The notes under the pieces are model-generated. The model made no database searches. It was not told the origin of the DNA and saw only the letters and a program-made list of their open reading frames with translations. From Escallonia rubra (taxonomy: Eukaryota > Streptophyta > Magnoliopsida > Escalloniales > Escalloniaceae), in assembly GCA_033065855.1 (NCBI GenBank), contig JAVXUO010002543.1:434001-498000 (forward strand): a DNA stretch of 64,000 nt, given 5' to 3'. Every line of letters starts with the position of its first letter. The first letter of the stretch is position 1. Shown here one piece after another: positions 51,300 through 61,619 of the stretch. Position numbers and translations under genes: made by a program.

Positions 51300-52475
51300 G
51301 GGGGCCGTTACATATCGACTGGTGGATATTATCCACCGAACCGCACCCCCTATGTGCGGTTTGTACAATGAATTTTTTTTCCCACCCACCGTCCGGCATG
51401 CGGTCCCCCTTCCTGCCTACCACGTGGCAGGGGTCCCCCTTCCCTGCCTGCCACGTGGCAGGGGTCCCCCTCCGGTCCCCCCCCCCAAATCCTGGTCACC
51501 ATTTTGCAGCCCCCCCCCCCCCCATTTTGCGGCCCCCCTGCCACGTGCCCGGTTCCCCGTCCTTTTTTCGACGTTTCTCTGCTTTCTTTCATCTCTCTCC
51601 CTCATTTTTTCCTCTTTATAAACCCTTCTCCCCAAACCATTTCTTCCACTCTCCATCATCTTTACCAACACACACTTCATACTCCATATCTCACTTACAA
51701 AAAAATTTACGCTAGAAGATCGGTGGATTTTTCTTGATACAAATATATCAAGTTAAAACAAGTAAGTATTTTAATTTTTTTATAATTCAATGTTAATTTC
51801 AAATTGTTCTTACCAATGATTTGTTTAAATTGTGTTTAGCTTAAATTGTTCTTACCATAGTCTAAAATTCTTGTTTTTTGAGAGTTTGAAATTAGGGATT
51901 GAACTAGCGTTTATTAGCGAATATTCATTCGAAGTCCAAAAAATAGTCATTTTTTTAGGGTGTCAAAATTTGAATTTTTCACGAATTTATAAAAAATAGC
52001 TAGAGCTAGATTTTGCAAAAGTGCAAAAACGAGACCCTAGTTATTTTTAAAAGATCTATATCAGATTTTTTCCTGGACTGGAAAGGGGTCAACTGATACG
52101 GGGAACCTTGTAACTTCGCAGTGTAATTTAAAATATCAAACTAGCGCGATTTCGCGCGAAACTTTTATGAGAACCCTAAGCTGTTGGGAAGTTCCGTTTC
52201 CCCGGAATTTGTGCCATTCTGATGTCGTTAGCTATTTTTTGGCCGAACGGGCTTTTAAGCGCTCGATCCGGACACCGGTTCGGGATTTTTGGGCGAAACT
52301 TTTGTAAAATACTTTTTAGATCAAGAATGAATTCATAAAGCTTAAAATAGCATTTCAAAGCACTTTTGAGATTTCTGATGCCAGGGGGCATTTCGGTAAT
52401 TTGCCACCCCGATAGGAGTATTTTGCTAATTCTACACTGTTAAATTTTTGCAACGACTATAATTAAGTCTAAAAT
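51300..52475 (+). repeat. Left terminal inverted repeat of the MULE
   Basis: This pairs with 61620-62850 in reverse. Agreement is almost base for base from about 51590 to 52475, with more differences and length changes in the C-rich outer part. It contains CCACGTGG/TGCCACGTGGCA at about 51420 and 51449-51460, and TATAAA at 51617-51622. Confidence 0.85.
51617..51761 (+). promoter_or_regulatory. TATA box and leader exon in the left TIR (drives PMD-Ulp1)
   Basis: TATAAA at 51617-51622 is followed by a CT/CA-rich leader and a consensus donor (ACAA|GTAAGTA, GT at 51762). The next good acceptor, TTGTTCTTAG, ends at 54550, four bases before the PMD start codon at 54555. I infer a 2.8-kb leader intron that removes the C-rich and repeated DNA. 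Confidence 0.6.
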
Positions 52476-52489
52476 GGTGTTGCGCTTTG

Positions 52490-53095
52490 GTTTTTTTTTT
52501 TCGTGGCCCCCCACCCCCTGTCCTTTTTTCTTTTCTCTTTCGTACGTGGCCCCCACCCCCACCCCAAACCGCAACTTGCGTTCTATTAGACTACTTTTTT
52601 TTATGGCCCCCACCCCCTTCCTCCCCCACCCCCGTGGGCCCCCACCCCCTTCCTCTCCCCCGAACCGCAGGAAGGACCCCCGGTTCACTGTACCGTGGCC
52701 CCCACCCCCACCCCCACCCCCGTGGGCCCCCACCCCCTTCCTCTCCCCCGAACCGCAGGAAGGACCCCCGGTTCGCTGTACCGTGGCCCCCACCCCCTTC
52801 CTCTCCCGCGGTTCACTGTATCGTGGCCCCCACCCCCACCCCCTTCCTCCCCCACCCCCGTGGGCCCCCACCCCCTTCCTCTCCCGCGGTTCACTGTCCT
52901 TGCTTTTTTCTTCGTGGCCCCCACCCCGGTTCCCTTTTTGTTTTCTTTTGCTTTTCTTGTTTTTTTTCGTATCCTTTTTTGGTTTCTTGTTTTCTTTTAC
53001 ATATCCTTCTTTCTCGTGCATGGCCCCCCACCCCCGAACGGCAAGGAGTTGAGGTTCTATGCGGCCTTCCACTTTTTTCTTCGTGGCCCCCACGC
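52490..53095. repeat. C-rich tandem repeat in the left arm (G-rich on the minus strand)
   Basis: Irregular repeats of the theme GTGGCCCCCACCCCC, with interspersed CCGCGGTTCACTGTA units, run for about 600 bp. The minus strand has many GGGGG runs and so strong G-quadruplex potential. The tract is absent from the right arm. Long frames on both strands (for example 52440-53093, -) are composition artefacts. It would lie in the leader intron of the PMD-Ulp1 transcript. Confidence 0.7.
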
Positions 53096-54550
53096 TTGCC
53101 TTTCGAAGCCGTTAGCTATTTTTTTTGCCGAAAGGGCTTTTAAGTACTAGATTTGGACACCGGTTCGGAATTTTTAGGCGAAACTTTTGAAAAATACTTT
53201 TGAGATGAAGAATGATTTCAGGAAGCTTAAAATAGCATTTTAAAGCACTTTTGAGATTTTCTGAAGCCAGGGGGCATTTTGGTAATTTGCCACCCCGAGA
53301 GGGGTGTTTTGGTAATTTTTCCGGTACAGTTTTTCAAAGGACTTTTTAGTCCAGAAATGTAAGTAAAACACCTGAAATGTTGTTTTGAAGCTGATTGCGG
53401 GGCGTAATTGTCGCTAAAGGTGAAAACCTAATTAGACAAATTTTCACGAATTTATAAAACATAGCTAGAGCTATATTTTGCCAAAGTGCAAAAAAGATAC
53501 CCTAGTTATTTTTAAAAGATCTGTATCAGGGAAAAATTTTAGATTTTTCCAAAGACTGGAAATGGGTTAACTAATACGCAGAACCTTTTAACTTTGTAGT
53601 ATAATTTAAAATATCAAGCTAGCACGATTTCACGCGAAACTTTTACGAGAACCCTAAGATGTTGGGAAGTTCCATTTCAGAGGAATTCGGGTCCTTCCAA
53701 AGCCGTTTGCTATTTTTTTTGCCGAACGGGCCTTTAATCGCTCGATCTAGACACCGGTTCGGGATTTTTGGGCGAAAAATCGCGAAAAATATTTTTTAGA
53801 TCACGGATGAATTCAGGAAACTTAACATAGCATTTTAAAGCACTTTTGAGATTTTCCGAACCCGGGGGGCATTTTGCTAATTTGCCACCCCTAGAGGGGC
53901 ATTTTGATAATTTTCCCGGTAATGTTTTTCAATGGACTTCTTAGTCCAGAAATGTAAGTAAAACACCTGAAATGTTATTTTGAAGCTGATTGCGGGGCGT
54001 TAGGGTGCTAATAGTACCCCGGGGGCATTTCGGTAATTTGTCGCTCAGCGGGAGTATTTTGGTAATTTAACATTGTGAAATTTGCCGACTTACTTTTAGT
54101 TTCGGAAGGGGTGTAAGACACCCTGTGGTGTTTTTTTTTCCAGCCGTTCTGAGATGTTTGTTAGGGCGATGGCTGTCAGGGGGTATTTTGCATAAGTTAG
54201 GGGTGTTTTGTTAACTTTCCCCCTTAAAATACCCTGAGAAAATATTTGGTATATAATTGATAGAAATACATTCAAAATTTGGTTTTAAAGCGATTTTGTG
54301 GTGTTGGCGGTGTAGCGGCCATCGGGGGGGGGGTATATTGGTAAATTGCCACGTTGGCTCTAAATTTTAGAGAAATAGAGTAATTAAGCGTTCGAAGTGG
54401 TGGGAAGTGAGGAATTGTTTTAATACATTTAAATAATGAGATAATGACTATTGCTAACCCGTTGGTAAGGTAGGTTTAAGATCCGGTTATATTTTTGGAA
54501 TGTAAATATTATGGACGTTAAGTTGGTTTACGATTATATTTTGTTCTTAG
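53096..54550. repeat. Subterminal duplicated modules of the MULE left arm
   Basis: A module of about 220 bp from the inner TIR (52223-52440) reappears in diverged form at about 53106-53330 and 53699-53930. Landmarks are TTAGCTATTTTTT, GGACACCGGTTCGG, GGCGAAACTTTT, TTAAAATAGCATTT and GGTAATTTGCCACCCC. Right-arm copies lie at 61020-61260 and within the TIR at 61640-61900. The rest is AT-rich. Confidence 0.7.
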
Positions 54551-54554
54551 AGAT

Positions 54555-57458
54555 ATGGATTTCAACCCCGGACCTCATGATACATCAATCCTATACGATG
54601 ACGATGACCACGTCGCGAGGTACGTATTTGACGGTGTCGATAGGGGTGTTTTGGAAACAATTCAAAGCACAACTCACCTCGAAGAGTGGGTACTGAACGA
54701 GGAACAAATACAACTATTACACCGTCAAAATTTGGCCATGTTCACCGATCTCGGGATTTTGTCTCGGCATGACGATTGCCTTATATCCGCTCTAGTTGAA
54801 CGATGGAGGGGCGAGACGAACTCATTTCACTTCCGGTTTGGTGAAATGACTATTACATTAGAGGACGTCGGATTTATACTTGGAATCCCATGTCACGACA
54901 AACCCATTACTTGGAGCAAAACGTCTGCATCCGTATCGAAGATGGCTAGGCAGTATTTCCCGGGAATCCCGAGGGAAGCTCATACGTCTAATGGCATAAA
55001 ACTTAAATGGCTGAGAGAGCAGTACGGCGTGCTACCGGATGAATACACTCCTCATGATTTCGTGATGTATACGAAGGCATTCCTTCTGTATATTATTGGA
55101 GCCATATTACTTCCGACGCATTCGAAAAACACCGTGCATCCGAAGTATATGGTGTTCTTGGAGGATCTTGAGGAGGTATACTCGTATTCGTGGGGTTCAG
55201 CTGTTCTTGCGCACCTATATCGAGCACTGCATAAGGCTACGAGATTGGATGCCAAGTCTATTGCCGCCTGCCTGACTCTATTACAGGTATGAGCATTTAT
55301 ATTCTTGTTTTGACGTGTAGGCAGTATTCGTGATTATTTACTAATTCCATATAATGTTTGCATTCACAGGTTTGGTCTTAGAGGCTACCCACGGGACGTC
55401 CACAACCGCGGGAATATTCCGATGATAAGTGGCCTAGGGTGTGGGCCTGGGGGCCAGAGGCCAACCGGAAGAGACGGGTAAACCCTCACCACCATCTACA
55501 GTTCTATCGGGAGGAACTAGATATGCTGGATGCAACCCATGTGACGTGGCAGCCATACAGTAAGGTGATGCATCGGTTGGATGAGTATTGTTGGCAACTT
55601 CCGGTATCGTACGTGCTGGCAGGTTTGGTTCGGGTGCCGCTTATTCACTTCAAAGTATGTGAGTTTCAGATGCCCGATCGAGCCATGAAGCAAGCCGGCT
55701 GTCTACAAGGGATACCAAAACCCCCTGTAGACATGCGGCCATACAGGACTGTTCGATGGCCGAAATTCGAGGTGCCTGATGCCTTGAATTTATTGAGCGA
55801 CGAGGTGGAACAGTGGAGTACTTGGCAAGAAACGTATGGTAGCCTTGTATCTCTCAAGCACGACGGCACCAGTCTTGAGGAGTACCTGCAATGGTTTCTC
55901 ATGGTGACGCGCACGAGGGTGAATCGCCCTTCCCAGCCGACGAAGACATCGTATGCGCCACGTGATTTCTTTGACCAGTTCTGGGCATTGAACCTTGTAA
56001 GTCACCCTAGTGTTGTTTCAATATTTATTTGCGCACCTTATCGACAATGCCTGAAATGATGACGGTGATTTTGTTTATGCATGTTTTTTAGGTTGACCAG
56101 GGCGCTGAGGTGTTCAAGCAGCTGGAGTCGTTTGACTGGTTTGTCGCGCAGGCTCCCGTCAGTCTCAAGAGGTCCATTGAGAGGTACAAGACTGATCTTC
56201 ACAACTTCAGTGTTGCGTACCGGGGTTACCCAGGGGAGTCGGTCAGTCGCTCAGCGCCTGACGCGTACAACTCTCAGCCCCAGAGTCAGGGCCTGGGGGA
56301 GCTGTCTAGTCGCTTGCATTCTTAGGCGTCTTCGCCGCAGACCTATGAATTCTGGGAGCCGTATAGTGGCTTGCCTCCTGACGCGTACAACTCTCAGCCC
56401 CAGAGTCAGGGCCTGGGGGAGCCGTCTAGTCGCTTGCCTTCTTACGCGTCTTCGCCGCAGAGCTATGAATTCTGGGAGCTGTATAGTGGCTTGCCTCCTG
56501 ACGCGTACGACTCTCAGCGCCAGAGTCAGGTTCCCCAAGTAGGAATCCAGGCCTCGCGCCCAAGCATCCTGTCGCGCAAAGGACAAGTGACGAAGCTATT
56601 GAGGCCGGACAAGATGGGTTGGATCGACCGACACTACTTCAGGCACGAGCCTGTCGATTCAACAGACTTTCCTCTTGCGACATTCCTAGGTCATGAGGAT
56701 ATCAGAACGTTGGCGCCGGAGACAGATATTTCAAATTTTGTCATGAACGCTTACATAGATCTGCTCCGGATTAGAGAGCAACATTTTAACCGTTCTGAAT
56801 ATGTGAAGCTTAGCTTAACATGTATCCCACTCAATTTGTGGAATTAACGGTGAGGGAATTCACAGAATCGAGGACGCGAGGGGGCGACAGGGGTAAGTGG
56901 AAACCAGGTAGAAACGTGTTAGGCATGATGAACGCAAACTATAAATGTAGCGCTGCTGATGCGAACCTTATCATGATACATTGTCATCATGCAAACCATT
57001 GGTTCCTATTAGTTCTCCATCCAGCGAACAGAACGGTTCACATATACGATAGCCTAAGGAAGGACGATCCTGGATAGCTGCTGGCACAGATGTACAGCGA
57101 GTACATCACTTTAGTGGTTAGTTTTTATTTTTTGACATTGGCTCATAGTATATTCTTCTTGATACATAGGCTTGATTCTCGTTTTTATTGTTAGATGCAG
57201 ACTACTGTCCTCTCGCTAGCGTGCGAACGGCCACCGGGGGACCTTTGGACGGTCGTGATGATAAATGACCGACCAAAGCAATATAACGGTCACGATTGTG
57301 GGATTTACGTCCTCAAGTACATGGACTACATTGCTCGCTCGGAAGTGCTCAAACACTCCTCGTGGACTAGGAAGGATGCCTTGACGTTTAGGTACAGGAT
57401 AGCCTGGGAGCTGAAAAAGAATGAAGTTAGGCGCCTTCATTACCATTATCCTGACTAG
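54555..57458 (+). pseudogene. Plant mobile domain plus Ulp1-type cysteine protease gene, broken by three TAG stops and a frameshift
   Basis: Four exons by splice signals: 54555-55286, 55370-55996, 56092-57116, 57195-57458. Exons 1-2 encode an aminotransferase-like plant mobile domain (MAIL1 type; blocks LVERWRGETNSFHFRFGEMT, LEDVGFILGIPC, LRPYRTVRWP-like). Exon 3 starts with the rest of that domain and a linker of 40-residue repeats (56257-56530). Exons 3-4 encode a C48/Ulp1 peptidase with its active-site residues in place: His in HHANHWFLLVLHP, Asp in VHIYDSL, Gln and Cys in KQYNGHDCGIYVLKYMD. Ulp1 enzymes cleave SUMO-like modifiers. Defects: TAG at 55379-55381, TAG at 56323-56325 (TAC in the next repeat copy), a frame change near 56820 and TAG at 57075-57077. 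As read, it cannot make a full protein. It converges on the transposase. Confidence 0.82.
56257..56530 (+). repeat. 120-bp in-frame tandem repeat in the PMD-Ulp1 linker
   Basis: CCTGACGCGTAC(A/G)ACTCTCAG recurs at 56257, 56377 and 56497, exactly 120 bp (40 codons) apart. The units code for PDAYNSQPQSQGLGE followed by SSRLPSYASSPQSYEFWE. The copies are nearly identical, so the expansion is recent. Confidence 0.88.
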
Positions 57459-57460
57459 CG

Positions 57461-58385
57461 TGGCTAAGGTGCAATGATGTTACAAAAAACTGCACAAAAA
57501 AGAAATGTACATAATTTTTCGCATGCTATGAATTTGGCGCTAAAATGTGCGCGGATATACCTTTCATATGACGCATTCGAAAAAACTACGTGTTTCGTTT
57601 TTTGCCGAAATTCATAGAAATGAGCTAAGTAGCGTGCATGAGGTGCTTTGAGCGGGAAAAAAGTGAGAAAAAAATTACAATATTTTTCTCAAGCTAAGAA
57701 CTGGGGCCTAAAGTGTGCGCGAATAGGGGCGTCGTAGGAAAACCCAAAAAATAATTTGTCTCATTTTTCACCGAAATTCATAGAAATGGGTTAACTAGCG
57801 TGCCTGAGGTGCAATGAGCGAAAAAAAAGTGACAACAACTTTTTTCGCAAGCTAAGAACTGGGCCCTAAAGTGTGCGCGAATAGGGGCGTCGTAGGAAAA
57901 TCCAAAAAATAATTTGTCTCGTATTTCGCCGAAATTCATAGAAATGGACTAACTAGCGTGCCTGAGGTGCAATGAGCGAAAAAAAAGTGACAAAAAAAAT
58001 TACAACTTTGTTCGCAAGCTAAGAACTGGGGCCTAAAGTGTGCGCGAATAGGGGCATCGTAGGAAAACTCAAAAAATAATTTGTCTCGTTTTTCGCCGAA
58101 ATTCATAGAAATGGACTAACTAGCGTGCCGGAGGTGCAATGAGCGAAAAAAAAGTGACAAAAAAATTACAACTTTTTTCGCAAGCTAAGAACTGGGGCCT
58201 AAAGTGTGCGCGAATAGGGGCGTCGTAGGAAAACCCAAAAAATAATTTGTCTCGTTTTTTGCCGAAATTCATAGAAATGGACTAACTAGCATGCCTGAGG
58301 TGCAATGAGCGTAAAAAAAAGTGACAAAAAAAATTACAACTTTTTGCGCAAGCTAAGCATTGGGCCCTAAAGTGTGCCCGAATAG
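57461..58385. repeat. 166-bp tandem array between the convergent MULE genes
   Basis: The phrase TGCCTGAGGTGCAATGAGCG or a close variant occurs at 57461, 57635, 57801, 57960, 58126 and 58292, with spacings of 174, 166, 159, 166 and 166. Each unit also has GCAAGCTAAGAACTGGGGCC, AAAGTGTGCGCGAATAGG and GCCGAAATTCATAGAAATGG. About 5.6 copies are present. The array starts at the stop codon of the Ulp1 exon and ends about 200 bases before the transposase stop. It may supply the 3' ends for both transcripts. Confidence 0.9.
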
Positions 58386-58589
58386 GCCCTTCCAAAAGTA
58401 TCAATAATCCACAAACCAAATCACAAATTAAAGATTTCACAAACCAAATCATAAATATAAACATTATAAAAGTTCAATTTATACAACTGAAACATTAATC
58501 CTAACACTCTTCCTCGTCATCGTCCTCCTCGACCACACTGCCAGGTTCGATACCTAGTACTTTATAATGATTTCTCTTGTCATGGTCAG

Positions 58590-60764
58590 TCATCTTATTA
58601 CACAACGCACACTTTCGCAATTTTTTTGACCCGTTGCTTCTTCAATCGGATTCTTCATACGTATTGCTCGTTTTCGCCCTTTTGTTTGAGAAATAATTGG
58701 ATAAAAAATGTCGTCCTCCTCACCTTGCAGGCTGGTGCTGTCAATGACTGGCTGTGAAGCTCGATTGAATCTACCGGCTGGAGTCGTCCGAGGGTCCCGG
58801 CTTTCTGGTAATGCCATCCTAAACTGTGCATGCTTAGCCTTATCCCGTGCGGCTGCTTCAACTTGATACATGTACCCATCAAATGTTGACGCTGCATCCA
58901 TTGATAAACCGTGCATGATGTTACAAAGGTGATTATATCGCAGCGTCTCAGATTGCTCGAAATCGACTGAAACATTGGGCACGTAAGGAATGTGACCGTG
59001 GACTCTATTGGCTTCCTTCGTCCACCGATCCAAGATATACTCTGGAGGGATTTCACGCGCATTCTTGGCGCTAAAATACCTCAAAGCGTGTCGACAGAGT
59101 ATACCTTTATGCTCAAACAGTTGACAGTTGCAATTAACAAACCCGGTGTCCATACAAACTGCTACGGTAAAATGTCTTCTGTTCCTTGGAGCCGACGAAG
59201 AGCACGGATTCGTGAAATTCGTCACATTTATCAAAGCATAAACCTTGAGCTCCCTGGTGGAATACTCGTGCATCTTTGCCATGCTATATTGATTCGACTT
59301 TAGCAGTTCATCCTGAAACTGTCTAAACATTTCCTTGGTATAGACTTGAGTCGCATGAGCCTCCAAAGGTGAAAAAACTAATATTTGTCTTTCTCTGTAA
59401 ACTGTAGCCGCGTCGGCTTCTCTCTCAAGGTGAAATTGCTTGTCAAGGGCTTTCTGCATCTCTAGTACGAAATCTCTTAAACTTGAAGAAGAGCGTACGT
59501 ACCCATCAAAGAATGAATTCATACCTTCGCTTCTCGAGGTCGTAGTCATTCCGGCTGCAAAAAACTTTTTGGTGTAGGCACCGATCCACTGTGTCCTGAT
59601 CTTATACAACGCTTGCAGCCATTCATGACTGTGCAAATAGTAGTCATCCATTAACTTGGCCCACCTCTCCTCGAACACGTCTACCGTCAACGATTTCTTC
59701 ACACATGTATTAAAGTCACTCTTAAATGTCGGATGGTTTGCATATACATTGTGAAGCCGTTCGGGATATTTGTTGCTTATGTGCCATGTGCACAGGCCGT
59801 GGTGAGTATCTGGAAGGACCTTAGCGATTGCATTTTTCATTGCCAGATCTTGGTTGGTGATGATGGTCTTTGAAGGAATATGATACATTGCTTCAAGCCA
59901 CGTTTCAAATAACCACGTAAATGACTCCTCCGTCTCATCCCTAAGCAGGGCGAAGCCAAACAAGATTGACTGATAGTGGTGGTTCACCCCGGTGAACGGC
60001 GCAAAAGGCATAGAGTACTTATTTGTGCGGTATGTGGTGTCAAACGTCACAACATCGCCAAAATTTTGGTAAGCAGCTCTAGAACGGGCATTCGACCAAA
60101 ATATATTAGTAATGCGGTTCTCGTCATCCAGTTGGAGACTATAGAAAAAGCCAGAATTCTCACTCTGAAGGCGCCTGAAGATATCAAGTGTAGCTTGAGA
60201 ATCACTCATACAGGAAGACTCTCTCCTCTGAGCACGAATTTCATTTCGGAGGTCAACTTCGTTGAAGCTCAACTTGTCAATCCCCCCAGCCTGGCTTGAG
60301 AAAACCCCCATCATTTTAGAAGGTTGAACTTTAGCCTCAGCCATTGTAAATATCAGTTCTCTGTGTGCCGCGCTTATTTCTCGGTGCTGATGAATTTGAC
60401 CAATCTTACTAGGGGTCATCAACTGATGGTTATGGCTCAACTCCACTCCCGTCACAACCCAATGGTTTTTATTTTTCCGGTGTACTGCATACACATGGGC
60501 CTTGCAGCCGGTACCCGGAAATGTGTCCCGTCTTCTTTGTCTTGATGGCCCTTCGTCACTGATCCGAACAACCGGGGGTACATGCGGGGCTCCTCTATGA
60601 CACTCAAATAGTCTTCCACAAATTTGATCTGTATTGACCCGTTTTCTAGTCGTCTTAATTCTAATACCGAAACCTATCGTTTTCGAATATGCTCTATAGT
60701 ATGCTTCAACTTCGTCCAGTGTTTGATAATCTTCACAAAAAATATTTCCTCCAGTTGCATCCAT
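58590..60764 (-). CDS. MULE transposase, FAR1/FHY3-related, intact
   Basis: A single open frame of 724 codons. Residues about 15-118 form the FAR1-type DNA-binding zinc domain (EVEAYYRAYSKTIGFGIRIK, GCKAHVYAVHRKNKNHW, ELSHNHQL). Residues about 230-420 form the MULE DDE domain: D242 in VVTFDTTY, D306 in ITNQDLAMK, CTWH at 325-328 and E413 in SRSEGMNSFF. A SWIM zinc finger follows with C545, C547, C557 and H559. The tail is basic (KGRKRAIRMK). All parts of an active transposase are visible and no stop interrupts them. It cuts and pastes the element by binding its ends. The start codon sits just after likely acceptors (TTTTTTAG at 60779-60786 or ATTTCAG at 60772-60778), matching a donor in the right TIR. 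FAR1/FHY3 host regulators descend from this family, but its place between MULE TIRs marks it as the transposon's own gene. Confidence 0.92.
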   Translation of the reverse strand: MDATGGNIFCEDYQTLDEVEAYYRAYSKTIGFGIRIKTTRKRVNTDQICGRLFECHRGAPHVPPVVRISDEGPSRQRRRDTFPGTGCKAHVYAVHRKNKNHWVVTGVELSHNHQLMTPSKIGQIHQHREISAAHRELIFTMAEAKVQPSKMMGVFSSQAGGIDKLSFNEVDLRNEIRAQRRESSCMSDSQATLDIFRRLQSENSGFFYSLQLDDENRITNIFWSNARSRAAYQNFGDVVTFDTTYRTNKYSMPFAPFTGVNHHYQSILFGFALLRDETEESFTWLFETWLEAMYHIPSKTIITNQDLAMKNAIAKVLPDTHHGLCTWHISNKYPERLHNVYANHPTFKSDFNTCVKKSLTVDVFEERWAKLMDDYYLHSHEWLQALYKIRTQWIGAYTKKFFAAGMTTTSRSEGMNSFFDGYVRSSSSLRDFVLEMQKALDKQFHLEREADAATVYRERQILVFSPLEAHATQVYTKEMFRQFQDELLKSNQYSMAKMHEYSTRELKVYALINVTNFTNPCSSSAPRNRRHFTVAVCMDTGFVNCNCQLFEHKGILCRHALRYFSAKNAREIPPEYILDRWTKEANRVHGHIPYVPNVSVDFEQSETLRYNHLCNIMHGLSMDAASTFDGYMYQVEAAARDKAKHAQFRMALPESRDPRTTPAGRFNRASQPVIDSTSLQGEEDDIFYPIISQTKGRKRAIRMKNPIEEATGQKNCESVRCVIR

Positions 60765-60770
60765 ATTTAT

Positions 60771-61619
60771 ACTGAAATCTAAAAAATAAAAATTATATCA
60801 TTCTCAACAAGTCATAGAATTAAATAAAATATGTATAAAAATTATTTCCTGCAGCTGTGTGGAAACTTTTGACAGGAAAATTACCAAAATACCCCCGATG
60901 AGCGGCAAATAACCAAAATGCCCCCGGGGGTTCATTATCACTCACTCCGAACCCCAAATCAGCTTCAAAACAGCCTTTCAGATGTTTTACTTAGGTTTCT
61001 GGACAAAAAAGTCGTTTGGAAAACTTAACATTGTAAAATTACCAAAACACCCCTATCGGTGTGGCAAATTACCGAAATGCCCCCTAGCATCGGAAAATAT
61101 CAAAAGTGCTTTGAAATGCTATTTTAAGCTTCATAAATTCATTCTTGATCTAAAAAGTATTTTACAAAAGTTTCGCCCAAAAATTCCGAACCGGTGTCCG
61201 GATCGAGTGCTTAAAAGCCTGTTCGGCCAAAAAAATAGCTAACGACATCGGAATGGCGCAAATTCCGGGGAAACGGAACTTCCCAACATCCTAGGGTTCT
61301 CATAAAAGTTTCGCGCAAAATCGCGCTAGCTTGATATTTTAAATTACATTGCAAAGTTACAAGGTTCCCCGTATCAGTTGACCCCTCTCCAACTTATGGA
61401 AACGTCTCAGAACAACTTTAAAATAACTTTTCGGGTGTCTTACACCCATTCCCGAACTGAAGGCCATTCGAAAAATATTGACAGGAAAATTACCGAAATG
61501 CCCCCGATGGGCGGTAAATTACTGAAACGCCCCCAGGGGTTCAATATCATGCTATATTGTCGCGCAACTTTGTCATGCTATATTTTCGCGCAACTTTCAG
61601 GTGTTTGACTTAACTTTCT
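60771..61619. repeat. Right subterminal arm of the MULE
   Basis: Between the transposase start and the right TIR lie reversed copies of the subterminal modules (61020-61260 and pieces at 60880-60980 and 61470-61560), including ATTACC(A/G)AAATGCCCCC and GGTGTCCGGATCGAG. This stretch would be the transposase leader intron. No gene is present. Confidence 0.65.

Noticed and set aside
51350..51715. Frames in the MULE left TIR and their mirror copies at 62350-62796
   Set aside because: Their position in promoter/leader DNA, the C-rich composition and the presence of frames on both strands indicate shadows.
52440..53143. Long overlapping frames on both strands (up to 218 codons) rich in G/W/P or P/T
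   Set aside because: They arise from C-rich repeats without stops, occur in several frames at once, and lie in a predicted leader intron. No domain is visible.
57461..58385. Regular repeats considered as a CRISPR-like array
   Set aside because: Units are about 166 bp and repeat throughout with no spacers, and the DNA is from a plant nucleus.
58590..60764. Transposase considered as a domesticated FAR1/FHY3 host gene
   Set aside because: It lies between 1.2-kb TIRs of a MULE, shares leader structure with the other end, and retains the full DDE set.
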